Below, one piece after another: positions 14,533 through 22,274 of a stretch of 23,456 bases of DNA. The notes below the pieces were generated by a model, which worked only from the letters and a program-made list of their open reading frames with translations, was not told where the DNA came from and searched no databases. This stretch comes from Patescibacteria group bacterium (GTDB taxonomy: Bacteria > Patescibacteriota > Dojkabacteria > JAKAPS01 > JAJZLI01). The stretch is from assembly GCA_023380695.1 (NCBI GenBank), contig JAMCRT010000005.1, forward strand, positions 1 to 23,456, written 5' to 3'. Numbering within the stretch: position 1 is the first letter of the stretch; each line of letters begins with the position of its first letter. The position numbers and the translations under genes were made by a program.

Positions 14533-14580
14533 GTACTTATTGGTAACTGTATATTCCCACTTTCTTGATGGTCACCCCCA

Positions 14581-14609
14581 TTTATATATTCCATACATTT
14601 ATATACAAT
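14581..14609 (+). promoter_or_regulatory. Likely promoter of the uracil-DNA glycosylase gene
   Basis: TTTATA (14581-14586), a 17-bp spacer and TACAAT (14604-14609) end 7 nt before ATG 14617. The -35 is weak, but the spacing matches the other leaderless genes. Confidence 0.45.
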
Positions 14610-14616
14610 ATATCTA

Positions 14617-15147
14617 ATGGATGATATAAGAAAAGAGATATTAACTTGTACTAAATGCCCTTTATATAAAGGAAGGAAAAATGCAGTTCCAGGGGAAGGA
14701 ACAGTAAATACAAATATTATGTTTATAGGAGAAGCTCCAGGAGAAAATGAAGACACAAAAGGTATTCCCTTTTGTGGAGCATCAGGTGAATTATTAGATC
14801 AAATGCTTGAGAGTATATCACTCAAAAGAAAAGATATATTTATAACAAATATTGTAAAATGCAGACCTCCTGGTAATAGAGACCCTGCAGAAAATGAAAT
14901 ACATTCATGTAAAAATTATCTACAAAGACAGATAAACATAATATCACCAAAAGTTATATGCACTCTAGGAAGATTTTCAATGAATTATTTTTTCCCAACA
15001 TTTTATATATCAAAAGTACATGGGAATATTTTCAATTTTGAAAGCCACAAAATAATCCCTATGTATCATCCAGCAGTTGCACTATATAACTCAAATATGA
15101 AAAAAATACTTCTGAGTGATTTTCAAATATTAAAACAATTCATTTAA
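14617..15147 (+). CDS. Type 4 (iron-sulfur) uracil-DNA glycosylase
   Basis: Removes uracil from DNA as the first step of base-excision repair. The 176-residue protein carries the four cysteines that hold the 4Fe-4S cluster: Cys11 and Cys14 (TCTKCPLYKGR), Cys82 (VKCRPPGNRDP) and Cys98 (HSCKNYLQRQ). Motif A is GEAPGENED at 38-46 and motif B MYHPAV with His151. The uracil-pocket segment is GIPFCGASG. The length is right for a family 4 enzyme. A predicted promoter ends 7 nt before the ATG. The stop codon overlaps that of the convergent dnaJ gene by 3 bp. This glycosylase type is usual in thermophiles, archaea and many candidate-phylum bacteria. Confidence 0.93.
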   Translation: MDDIRKEILTCTKCPLYKGRKNAVPGEGTVNTNIMFIGEAPGENEDTKGIPFCGASGELLDQMLESISLKRKDIFITNIVKCRPPGNRDPAENEIHSCKNYLQRQINIISPKVICTLGRFSMNYFFPTFYISKVHGNIFNFESHKIIPMYHPAVALYNSNMKKILLSDFQILKQFI

Positions 15148-16217
15148 TCCCCAAGATTCTTTAATTCCTCAAATAACCTTTTCTTACTTCTATCTATTCT
15201 TTTTGGAATATTAACTTTTACTGTTACAAATAAATCACCAACACCTCTTCCATGAAATGCAGGAATTCCCTTCCCTCTTATTTTAAACTTATCTCCACTT
15301 TGAGTTCCTGACGGTATTTTGAGATTTACTAATCCATAAGGTGTAGAAATACTAACAACTCCACCCAGCACTGCAGTAGATATATTAATGTGTGTTGTAT
15401 ATTCAAGATTATTTCCATTCCTTTTATATATACTGCTAGGATTAACCTTCAAATGTATGAATAAGTCTCCATTTTCCCCACCCTGCAATCCTGCCCCACC
15501 TTCATTCCTAAATTTTAATACTGTACCATCTTCAACACCTGCAGGTATTTTTATTTTCATCTTTTTTAACTGTTTTATTCTTCCTGTACCAGAACACGTA
15601 TAACATTTATTTTTTATAATATTTCCACTACCTTTACAGTGAGAACACTCAACATCAACTGCAATATTACCTAGAAAACTTTGTGTTACTTTTTTTACTC
15701 TACCTGTACCTGAGCAAACACTACATCTCTCAGTTTCCTTAGTTGAAGATCCAGTTCCTGCACATTTACTACATTTGACCATAGTATAAAATGCTATTTC
15801 TTTTTCTACAGAGAAAATTACATCTTCAAGCTCCACACTTAGATTCAATTCTATATCATCACCAGATAAATCTCTTTTCTTTTGAGTTGATCTATCAAAT
15901 CCAAAACCAGAAGAGGAGAAAAAATCTGAAAAAATATCACCTATATCACCCATATTAAAATCATATGTATATCCAGCGTTAGGATTACCTCCCATATCAG
16001 TAAAATCTGCACTACCAAACCTATCATAGTTTGCTCTTTTTTGTTTATCAGATAATACAGAATATGCTTCATTAATTTCTTTGAATTTATCATGTGAATC
16101 AGGTGCTTTATTTTTATCTGGGTGATAAATTCCTGCAAGTTTTCTATATGCTTTTTTTATCTCTATATCAGTGGCATCTTTAGAGACACCTAGTATTTCA
16201 TAATAATCTTTTTTCAT
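15144..16217 (-). CDS. dnaJ: Chaperone DnaJ (Hsp40, class A)
   Basis: Co-chaperone that delivers unfolded proteins to DnaK and stimulates its ATPase. The 357-residue protein has every class A part: J domain (1-65) with the HPD motif at 32-34, a short Gly/Phe-rich linker (about 66-108), a zinc-binding domain with four CxxCxGxG repeats (Cys149/152, 165/168, 191/194, 205/208), and two C-terminal substrate-binding barrels ending at residue 357. No dnaK or grpE is within the window, so the gene stands outside the common dnaK-dnaJ operon. The ATG follows an extended -10-like TGCTAAAAT at about 10 nt, without a clear -35. No CIRCE element is seen. Confidence 0.96.
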   Translation of the reverse strand: MKKDYYEILGVSKDATDIEIKKAYRKLAGIYHPDKNKAPDSHDKFKEINEAYSVLSDKQKRANYDRFGSADFTDMGGNPNAGYTYDFNMGDIGDIFSDFFSSSGFGFDRSTQKKRDLSGDDIELNLSVELEDVIFSVEKEIAFYTMVKCSKCAGTGSSTKETERCSVCSGTGRVKKVTQSFLGNIAVDVECSHCKGSGNIIKNKCYTCSGTGRIKQLKKMKIKIPAGVEDGTVLKFRNEGGAGLQGGENGDLFIHLKVNPSSIYKRNGNNLEYTTHINISTAVLGGVVSISTPYGLVNLKIPSGTQSGDKFKIRGKGIPAFHGRGVGDLFVTVKVNIPKRIDRSKKRLFEELKNLGD

Positions 16218-16300
16218 AGGTAAATGTATTTTAGCATATAAGGAGTGAATCTGTTAAATTATATGTGAATATTCATATTCAATGTTATAATAAATACATT

Positions 16301-17095
16301 ATGTCTCACTATATATATATTAAAGGAGAAAGTAAAAATAAAAAATCAAGGATTAAAGGAAATATAAATCCACATATTCCTAAAATACACTATACTAGAG
16401 ATAATTCTAAGGTAAAGAAAAACAGAAAAAAAAGATTTGTAAAATTCAAACTTAATTATGGTTCTATATTTTTGATAGTAACTGGAATTTTCTTTGTATT
16501 AGTGGCTGCATCACCTCTCATAAAATACTATATAGATACAACTCTTTTTAATAAATATCAGGTAAAAATAGTAAAAGCTGATCCATCTGCTACTTATTTT
16601 CAAAAGATAATAACTGCAAGTTACACCCATAATCCAAAACAATTCAACGGATATTTTTATCTATCTGTTCCAAATATAAATTTAAAAAATGTACCTGTAA
16701 AAGCAAATGTTGATGGATTTAACACAAATGCATATGAACATGTTCTTGTAAATTCACTTGCTCAAATGAAAGGTACTGCCTATCCTGGGGAATATGGGAA
16801 TATATATATATATGGACACTCAGCTCCACAATGGTTTGCAGATCTATACCCTAATTCATTCCTAGGAATTTTTACTAATATCTTAAAACTCAAAAATGGA
16901 AATCTCATATATATAAAATATAAAAAGAGAGTATATAAATATAAAATATTTGAATCAAAAACAATATCTCCAACAGATATTTCTGTACTTAAAGCACCAA
17001 AAGGGAAGAAAATGCTCACCTTAATGACCTGTATCCCTCCAGGAATTGGAACAGAGAGATATATAGTAAAAGCATATCAAATACCAAACAAATAA
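16301..17095 (+). CDS. Class D/E-like sortase
   Basis: Sortases are membrane-bound cysteine transpeptidases that cut sorting signals and attach proteins to the cell surface or to pili. The 264-residue protein has a basic N-terminal tail (1-50), one membrane helix (about 52-72) and a sortase domain with the catalytic triad His173 (YIYGHSAP), Cys244 (TLMTC) and Arg253 (GTERYIV). A GTG at 16265 is in frame, but ATG 16301 follows a consensus TATAAT (16286-16291) by 9 nt and gives a normal cytoplasmic tail. No LPxTG-type substrate was recognised in the window. It is followed 2 nt later by an unknown gene, probably co-transcribed. Class assignment is tentative; the family is sure. Confidence 0.92.
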   Translation: MSHYIYIKGESKNKKSRIKGNINPHIPKIHYTRDNSKVKKNRKKRFVKFKLNYGSIFLIVTGIFFVLVAASPLIKYYIDTTLFNKYQVKIVKADPSATYFQKIITASYTHNPKQFNGYFYLSVPNINLKNVPVKANVDGFNTNAYEHVLVNSLAQMKGTAYPGEYGNIYIYGHSAPQWFADLYPNSFLGIFTNILKLKNGNLIYIKYKKRVYKYKIFESKTISPTDISVLKAPKGKKMLTLMTCIPPGIGTERYIVKAYQIPNK

Positions 17096-17097
17096 TT

Positions 17098-17523
17098 ATG
17101 GAAAAAGAAAAAGCAGAAATACAATATGTTACAAACGAAGAAATTATACAAAGCCTAAATGAAATGTTTAGATCTAGTGACCATGTAATTTTGAGATTAC
17201 AAAATGGCCAATTTACAAACCCAAATCGTTCATCGTTTACACCTAAGAGAACTCAAGGTATATATATTGAGAGGAGATTTAAAAATATATATACAGTAAT
17301 ATTCCCATTATCTGGAATAAAACAAGTGAAAATAGATGAAGAAAATAGAATTATCTTCAGAGTATCAAGAGGCGAACACACAATAAAAGAACCAAGAGAA
17401 ATGGAAATAGCAGATCCAGAACAAATTGAAATTTTAAATTCTAGATCTATTGATGAGACTAGAAATTCAGAAATATTATACAAATTTACTAAAGATATCT
17501 CGACAACAGACTACTATAAATAG
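17098..17523 (+). CDS. Unknown cytoplasmic protein following the sortase
   Basis: Not recognised. The 141-residue protein has no signal peptide or membrane helix. It starts 2 nt after the sortase stop, with no ribosome binding site, so it is probably co-transcribed and coupled. The sequence alternates acidic helices (KAEIQYVTNEEIIQSLNEMF) with strand-like segments (TQGIYIERRFKNIYTVIF, then IKQVKIDEENRIIFRV), suggesting a small alpha/beta fold. Codon use matches its neighbours. It may be a lineage-specific gene. Confidence 0.65.
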   Translation: MEKEKAEIQYVTNEEIIQSLNEMFRSSDHVILRLQNGQFTNPNRSSFTPKRTQGIYIERRFKNIYTVIFPLSGIKQVKIDEENRIIFRVSRGEHTIKEPREMEIADPEQIEILNSRSIDETRNSEILYKFTKDISTTDYYK

Positions 17524-17614
17524 ATGGAATATCATGTACTTTGCATATAATATTATTGCGTATGAATAAGTTTTATGATAAACTATATACTGTAATTTTA
17601 ATTTTTTAAACAAC

Positions 17615-17959
17615 ATGCATACACCAGAATTATCTATAAAATTTGATAGTGAATCTGTAATACCGGAAGATGCCATTGTAGACAGTATCAATATGGCATT
17701 AAATTCTTTAGCTCATGAGAAATCACCTCATTTTGAAATAGATGGAGAAGAAGTGTTAGTCTCACCTGAGATATCTGTAAAACTTAACAATAGTGGAGAG
17801 TTAACGATAGTATCAAGAAGATATAATAATAATCTAGTAAGACATTGTAATCCAAATAGAATAACAATAGGTATAAGTGATGAGGATGGGACCCATTGTG
17901 CTGTATATGAGAGACAAGAAAATGGCTATAAATGTACTGAATACACTCTAGAAGATTGA
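17615..17959 (+). CDS. Unknown small acidic protein
   Basis: Not recognised. The 114-residue protein is acidic, without membrane segments, and ends in TGA 4 nt before the stop of the convergent virB4 gene. It has an N-terminal helix-like part (AIVDSINMALNSLAHE) and then strands (FEIDGEEVLVSPEISVKL, ELTIVSRRY). Three cysteines are spread through the C-terminal half, not as a zinc knuckle. A 91-bp gap separates it from the gene at 17098, and a possible weak promoter (TATACT at 17585-17590) lies in the gap. Confidence 0.55.
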   Translation: MHTPELSIKFDSESVIPEDAIVDSINMALNSLAHEKSPHFEIDGEEVLVSPEISVKLNNSGELTIVSRRYNNNLVRHCNPNRITIGISDEDGTHCAVYERQENGYKCTEYTLED

Positions 17960-17963
17960 TTGA

Positions 17964-19586
17964 CTATTTAAATATTTTTTTCTCAAAATCAAATGCAAAA
18001 AATTGAGTGTTAACATGTATATCTTTTGCTATAACTAAACCTTCTCCTATATTAAGTGATAATAAATATTCTTTCTCATCTGCCAAAAGAGCAAATGAGT
18101 TAGAAAGTCCTTCTATATTTATTTTCTCTTGCTTTAATAAAATCTTAAATGAAGTATTTGCAATAATTGATTTTCCTTCATCAGTAGAAATAAAATCACC
18201 TACATCTTGTGTTATATATACAATCCCAAGATTATACTTCCTAGACCTTTTTGTAATGGACTTTAGATAATTTGTAAGATCATGACTTTCAAGTAATCTA
18301 TGTGCTTCATCTATATACACCATATTCTTCTCTTTCCTATTCAATTCTACATAGATATAATTTAGAATTATATACATCATCAAAGACATATTTTCACTAT
18401 CTAGTGATGATATATCAAATACAACTAGCTGATGTTTTCTGATATTAATATTTGTTTTTTCTGAATACAAAGATGCATTTGAACCAAATGAAATGTTATA
18501 TACCTCATTTGCCATAACACTTCTGTTTTTCTTTAATATATCATACAGATCTTTAAATGTTGGTTCTCTAAATTTATTGAAAACTGTCAGTAAAGCTTTA
18601 TCCAAATCATTTCCATTATAGATAGAACATACTCTTTTTAAAAATCCTTTTATAAATTGAATCTTTTCCTCAATTGTTTCATTTTTCGATTTATCAAAAG
18701 GATTGACATGAAATTTCGAATTATGTGTAATCTTTATATATTTACCTCTCATATTTTTACAAAGATTTTTATATTCTCCTTCTGGATCAATAACTATTGT
18801 ATTTATTCCTTTTGATAGCATTCGTATAATAGATGTTTTAGCAAAAAAACTTTTTCCGGCACCTGATTTTGCAAAAATTACTCCATTGTAATTTTCAAAT
18901 TTAAAAATATCAAATATTACAAGAGAATTATTTTCTCTCTCAATTCCATAAATTATTCCTTCATAATCTAATACATTTGATGATACAAAAAGATTTGAAA
19001 AAGATAGGGTTTTGGAATCAATAATAAAGTTTGAATTTATATGATCATCTGCTAATGGAATAGAGCTTAAAAATCCATCTTTCTGTCTGAAATTTAACTC
19101 GTGTATTAAAAAATTTCTACCATTGTAGAGTGATTGAAAGTTTATTGTACTGTGATTTAGATCTTTCTTCTTTTTTCCTTGTAATAGAAAATATGTTCCA
19201 ATAGCAAATCCCATATTTTTTCCAGATACAATAACTTCCCTAAATTCTTCAAGATTATTAATTTCTAAATCTAGAGATACATCCCTTACATTTCCCTTTG
19301 AAAGATGTGAATGTCTTTTAGATGATAAAGCTGCAATTCTATGTTTTAGGGAATTGAAAATTTTTACTTTCTCAATTGGATAAATATATTGACTTATAAC
19401 GAAGAAATAGTTTTGATTTAGAAAATATTTCATAAAAAATGGGTCTATTTTATCTGGATAATCATATAAATAAAATGTTCTATAATAAAAATCATTTACT
19501 TTTACAAAACTTTCTTTCTCTATCAATGTTTTCGGGATAATCCCGTATTTATCTTTTTTATAAACTATATTTACAAATTTTTTCAT
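17964..19586 (-). CDS. virB4: Type IV secretion ATPase VirB4
   Basis: Hexameric ATPase that powers assembly and transport by the type IV secretion machine at the inner membrane. The 540-residue protein has the typical N-terminal VirB4 region (1-200) and a RecA-like domain: Walker A AKSGAGKS (239-246, with Ala in place of the first Gly), DPEGEY at 267-272, Walker B MVYIDEAH (422-429) and the later YITQDVGDF. Its start overlaps the stop of the upstream gene by 4 bp (ATGA), so translation is coupled. It is the last gene of the operon that starts with the pilin at 21653. No VirD4/TraG coupling ATPase is in the window, so DNA export cannot be concluded; pilus assembly or DNA uptake is also possible. 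Confidence 0.92.
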   Translation of the reverse strand: MKKFVNIVYKKDKYGIIPKTLIEKESFVKVNDFYYRTFYLYDYPDKIDPFFMKYFLNQNYFFVISQYIYPIEKVKIFNSLKHRIAALSSKRHSHLSKGNVRDVSLDLEINNLEEFREVIVSGKNMGFAIGTYFLLQGKKKKDLNHSTINFQSLYNGRNFLIHELNFRQKDGFLSSIPLADDHINSNFIIDSKTLSFSNLFVSSNVLDYEGIIYGIERENNSLVIFDIFKFENYNGVIFAKSGAGKSFFAKTSIIRMLSKGINTIVIDPEGEYKNLCKNMRGKYIKITHNSKFHVNPFDKSKNETIEEKIQFIKGFLKRVCSIYNGNDLDKALLTVFNKFREPTFKDLYDILKKNRSVMANEVYNISFGSNASLYSEKTNINIRKHQLVVFDISSLDSENMSLMMYIILNYIYVELNRKEKNMVYIDEAHRLLESHDLTNYLKSITKRSRKYNLGIVYITQDVGDFISTDEGKSIIANTSFKILLKQEKINIEGLSNSFALLADEKEYLLSLNIGEGLVIAKDIHVNTQFFAFDFEKKIFK

Positions 19587-20092
19587 ACAAAATTTTTAAA
19601 TAACAATATTATATCTTTTTTACTTTTTAAAATTTTATATCTTAAAAAGATATTATTCAGAAGGAATTCTATTTGATTATCATTTATTAATATCTCTTTT
19701 TTTATTCCTGTAAACTCTTTACTAAATGGAATACCGATATTCCTTCCAAAAATCTTATAAATAATAAAAAATCTTTGTGTATATAAAGATAATTCTTTGT
19801 TTTTACAAAGATCTATAATGTTTTTTTTGTAGATATTTCTAAATTTTTCATCATTTATATCTTTTGTATATTGTAATATTTCTTCTCTTTTTATTTGTGA
19901 GTTTATAGCAACAATTTGTACTGGAAATTTCAAAGCCAATAGAAATTGATTAAAAGATAAAAGAAATTTATTTTTAGAATCTGTTTCTTCTAAAACAAAA
20001 TTCTTAGGAAAAACCTCAAATATTCTAATATATTCTGACTTTTTTAAAATAATACCATTCTCTAGAATTTCAAAATCTAAAACTTTTTTCAT
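19583..20092 (-). CDS. Type IV secretion protein of the kind found between PrgI and VirB4
   Basis: 169 residues, no membrane helices. The segment LSFNQFLLALKFPVQIVAINSQ (about 45-66) resembles the FLNSLDFPIQI motif of small proteins preceding VirB4 in Gram-positive and candidate-phylum type IV clusters, sometimes called TraC-like. The opening, ENGIILKKSEYIRIFEV, fits that family's start too. Its position between a PrgI-like gene and virB4 supports the call. It ends in TGA overlapping the virB4 ATG. It is probably a cytoplasmic partner of VirB4 at the membrane. Assignment is by motif and context only. Confidence 0.7.
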   Translation of the reverse strand: MKKVLDFEILENGIILKKSEYIRIFEVFPKNFVLEETDSKNKFLLSFNQFLLALKFPVQIVAINSQIKREEILQYTKDINDEKFRNIYKKNIIDLCKNKELSLYTQRFFIIYKIFGRNIGIPFSKEFTGIKKEILINDNQIEFLLNNIFLRYKILKSKKDIILLFKNFV

Positions 20093-20106
20093 TCAATAAT
20101 ACATAT

Positions 20107-20160
20107 TAAATAAGAATTATTTATAATACATACTTATTTAATCAATTACAAATATTTGTA
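20107..20160 (-). promoter_or_regulatory. Palindromes in the 88-bp gap inside the type IV secretion operon
   Basis: The gap between the PrgI-like gene and the next gene holds TAAATAAG/CTTATTTA arms (20107-20114 and 20133-20140) and the perfect 14-bp palindrome TACAAATATTTGTA (20147-20160). It is the only sizeable gap in the operon. It may be an internal promoter with operator or an mRNA processing site; a clear -35/-10 pair was not found. Confidence 0.4.
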
Positions 20161-20180
20161 TATAACTGATACAAATATAC

Positions 20181-20483
20181 TTACTTTGTAATTTCTATTT
20201 TTAAAGAATCAGGAATATAAATATATTTTTTCTGTCTCAAGAAATATAAAATCATAAAATACAATATTTTATAAATTTTATCTCCTTTATATTTCTGTTT
20301 TATTAAAAAATAAAAAAATACTGCAATTGATGATGATATAAAGATTTTAATATTTATCTGAATACTAGAAAGTAATATAAATGATATAGGAATTGCAGAT
20401 AAAACAATTATCACTATATCTTCAGTAATATAAAACATATTAAAATTTAAACTTCTTAATTTATATACTTTTGTACTATCCAT
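20181..20483 (-). CDS. PrgI-family-like type IV secretion membrane protein
   Basis: 100 residues with two hydrophobic helices (about 22-38 and 43-60) followed by a basic cytoplasmic tail with YFLRQKKYIYIP. Size, topology and position just upstream of the VirB4 genes match PrgI/TrsC-type proteins, the VirB3-like partner of VirB4. The sequence is diverged, so context carries much of the call. It starts 2 nt after the stop of the VirB6-like gene. Confidence 0.65.
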   Translation of the reverse strand: MDSTKVYKLRSLNFNMFYITEDIVIIVLSAIPISFILLSSIQINIKIFISSSIAVFFYFLIKQKYKGDKIYKILYFMILYFLRQKKYIYIPDSLKIEITK

Positions 20484-20485
20484 TT

Positions 20486-21430
20486 CTAATCTCTTAAAAA
20501 ATTAAATACTGTATTTCTTACTCTATCTCCTACAGAAAAAATTCTATGTGAAAAAAGACCTCCTATAAGTTGAGGCACTAATGATAGAGAAAATAGAAGC
20601 ATAATTCCTAATATTAATCTTTCTAATATATTCAAAGATATAGTATTTAAAATAGTTACAAATATAGCAATACCTAAAAGAAATGCAGGCTGAATAAACA
20701 AAAGCTGAAAAATCTTGGCAAAACTTGATGATAATATACCTCTAAAAGGAGGATAAATAGAAAATATTATTGAAAAAGGAAATAATAATATTAAAATCCA
20801 TAAAAATAAAAAACCTTACAATAATTGAAATGTAAATAAAAATAAAGCTATTATTAAAAGCACATACAGTATTATATTAACAACACCTGAAAAAAATCCA
20901 TGAGAAAAAGATATTCCACCTACATCACTTATAATAGTAGAAAAAAGATTTCCACTAGATGATCCAATAATATTTATAACAATAAATTTATCCAAAACAT
21001 TTATAAAATTAATTAGTAAAGAAAGCATATACACAGATACAATTAAAGCAATAATAGCAAAAACTATATTTTTCAAAAGTTCTATCGGTGATATAGAGAA
21101 AGCTCCAAAACTATTTTCTCCTATAAGATGTGCAATATATATAAAAATTATAAGTGGCATTAAAATTTCTGCTGCATATTCAGTGCCATTCACATATTGA
21201 CTGTAAGCAACCCCTGAGAGTGCTCCACCATAACTTTGAGATGATAAAATATTTGGAGTAAATTCAGTAAATTGATCTACAAAATAACCTAATGCACAAA
21301 AAATACCTTGCACAGAAAAACTAGATGTGGATGAACAGACATTAGTATTACTAGAATTCCCTTGTGCTAACACAGGTGTACTGAAAAAAAGAAATGAAAA
21401 TATTAATATACTAAACGGAAACCAACGCAT
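20486..21430 (-). pseudogene. VirB6/TrbL-like inner-membrane protein interrupted by one in-frame TAA
   Basis: The first ORF (21430-20816, 204 codons) has a clear signal peptide ending VLAQG, then several membrane helices ending LFLFTFQLL. It stops at TAA (20818-20816). The same frame stays open for 38 more codons (GFLFLWILILLFPFSIIF, YPPFRG, SSFAKIF) and joins seamlessly the ORF at 20701-20486, giving about 314 codons in all. VirB6-like proteins of type IV clusters have, at exactly this place, a conserved block of the form LL-K-aYI-hydrophobic-P, so the TAA sits where a Lys (AAA) is expected: one A-to-T change. The polytopic channel protein is needed for secretion, so the system may be dead, or the codon read through or mis-sequenced. 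The start overlaps the pilin gene by 20 bp. Confidence 0.8.
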
Positions 21431-21653
21431 TTAAAAGACCTGTAAAATTCTGAGCACCAACAATAATAAAGAGGCCTACAACTATCCATATAATTCTATG
21501 TACAAGCTTTGATCTTTCATTTGGATTACCAGCATATAATATAAATTGCACTCCTAAAATTATTACAATTAACACTAATACTGTTTCTACTGTTGTTGTA
21601 ATCAGTGCTGTAATATTTGATACAAATTGTGAAAGATTTGGTATTACATCCAT
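21411..21653 (-). CDS. VirB2-like type IV secretion pilin
   Basis: 80 residues with two hydrophobic helices (about 22-40 and 52-66) separated by a short polar loop, YAGNPNERSKLVHRI. This layout and the G-N-P-x-x loop resemble the short T4SS pilins common in candidate-phylum genomes. The subunits would form the pilus or conduit. There is no separate cleavable signal peptide. It is the first gene of the operon, has the best promoter for it, and overlaps the VirB6-like gene by 20 bp. Confidence 0.8.
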   Translation of the reverse strand: MDVIPNLSQFVSNITALITTTVETVLVLIVIILGVQFILYAGNPNERSKLVHRIIWIVVGLFIIVGAQNFTGLLNALVSV

Positions 21654-21662
21654 TAAGTTGTA

Positions 21663-21691
21663 ATTTTAAAAAAGATTAAAGTTTATGTCAA
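21663..21691 (-). promoter_or_regulatory. Main promoter of the type IV secretion operon
   Basis: On the minus strand a perfect -35 TTGACA (21691-21686), a 17-bp spacer and TAAAAT (21668-21663) end 9 nt before ATG 21653. The leader would be about 2-3 nt. Confidence 0.78.
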
Positions 21692-21977
21692 ATAAGTATA
21701 TTTTTCCTTGATAATACAATAAATCTTCAAATAATTATTCTTATATACATATCAGACAAAAAATGTATGTAGAGTAAAAATTATAATTCATCACACCTAA
21801 TAATCTCAGAGAGAATTTGCTTTCCAGCTAAAATAAACAATCTAGGTTCATCAAAATAAAATTAAGAGATGTAATAGATTATTATCTAAAAAATTTATAG
21901 CATATCATTACCTTAATTTAATGGAGATTTAATCAATTACCTAATCTGATATAATAAAAGCAAGTAAGAATGAAATA
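21692..21977. other. Intergenic stretch between divergent operons
   Basis: No gene or tRNA is seen. A TATAAT at 21950-21955 lies 22 nt before ATG 21978 and is the likely -10 of the ASCH gene set; its -35 is poor. The rest is featureless AT-rich sequence. Confidence 0.5.
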
Positions 21978-22256
21978 ATGAGTAAAGTAATAGTAAAGAA
22001 AGTCTTATCAGAATATTTTGACAAGATTCTAAATAGTGAAAAAACATTTGAATGCCGCTTAGCTAACTGGGATTGTGAACCTGGGGACACTTTAGTACTC
22101 AATGAAATTAACCCAAAAACTAAAGAATTAACTGGTCGTACAATAAAAAGAAAGGTTGGATATGTTGGAAAAACTAAGGATTTTAATTTTTGGTCTAAAA
22201 AACAGATAGACAAATATGGATATCAAATCATATCTTTACTAGATGACTTTACATGA
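21978..22256 (+). CDS. ASCH/DUF3850-like RNA-binding domain protein
   Basis: 92 residues, a complete small ASCH-like domain: KKVLSEYFDKILNSEKTFECR at the start, then LANWDCEPGDTLVLNEI and a tail with TKDFNFWSKKQIDKYGYQII. The pattern of a helix, the charged E-x-R and the GD turn matches DUF3850/ASCH proteins, proposed to bind RNA or nucleotides. It ends in TGA 18 nt before the HD gene, in the same frame. AT content is like the rest of the window, unlike the next gene. Function in the cell is unknown. Confidence 0.82.
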   Translation: MSKVIVKKVLSEYFDKILNSEKTFECRLANWDCEPGDTLVLNEINPKTKELTGRTIKRKVGYVGKTKDFNFWSKKQIDKYGYQIISLLDDFT

Positions 22257-22274
22257 ATCAATAGAATTTACAAA

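Noticed and set aside
14529..14756. A 75-codon minus-strand frame over the start of the uracil-DNA glycosylase gene.
   Set aside because: It is antisense to a gene with all family cysteines and motifs, and lacks any signal of its own.
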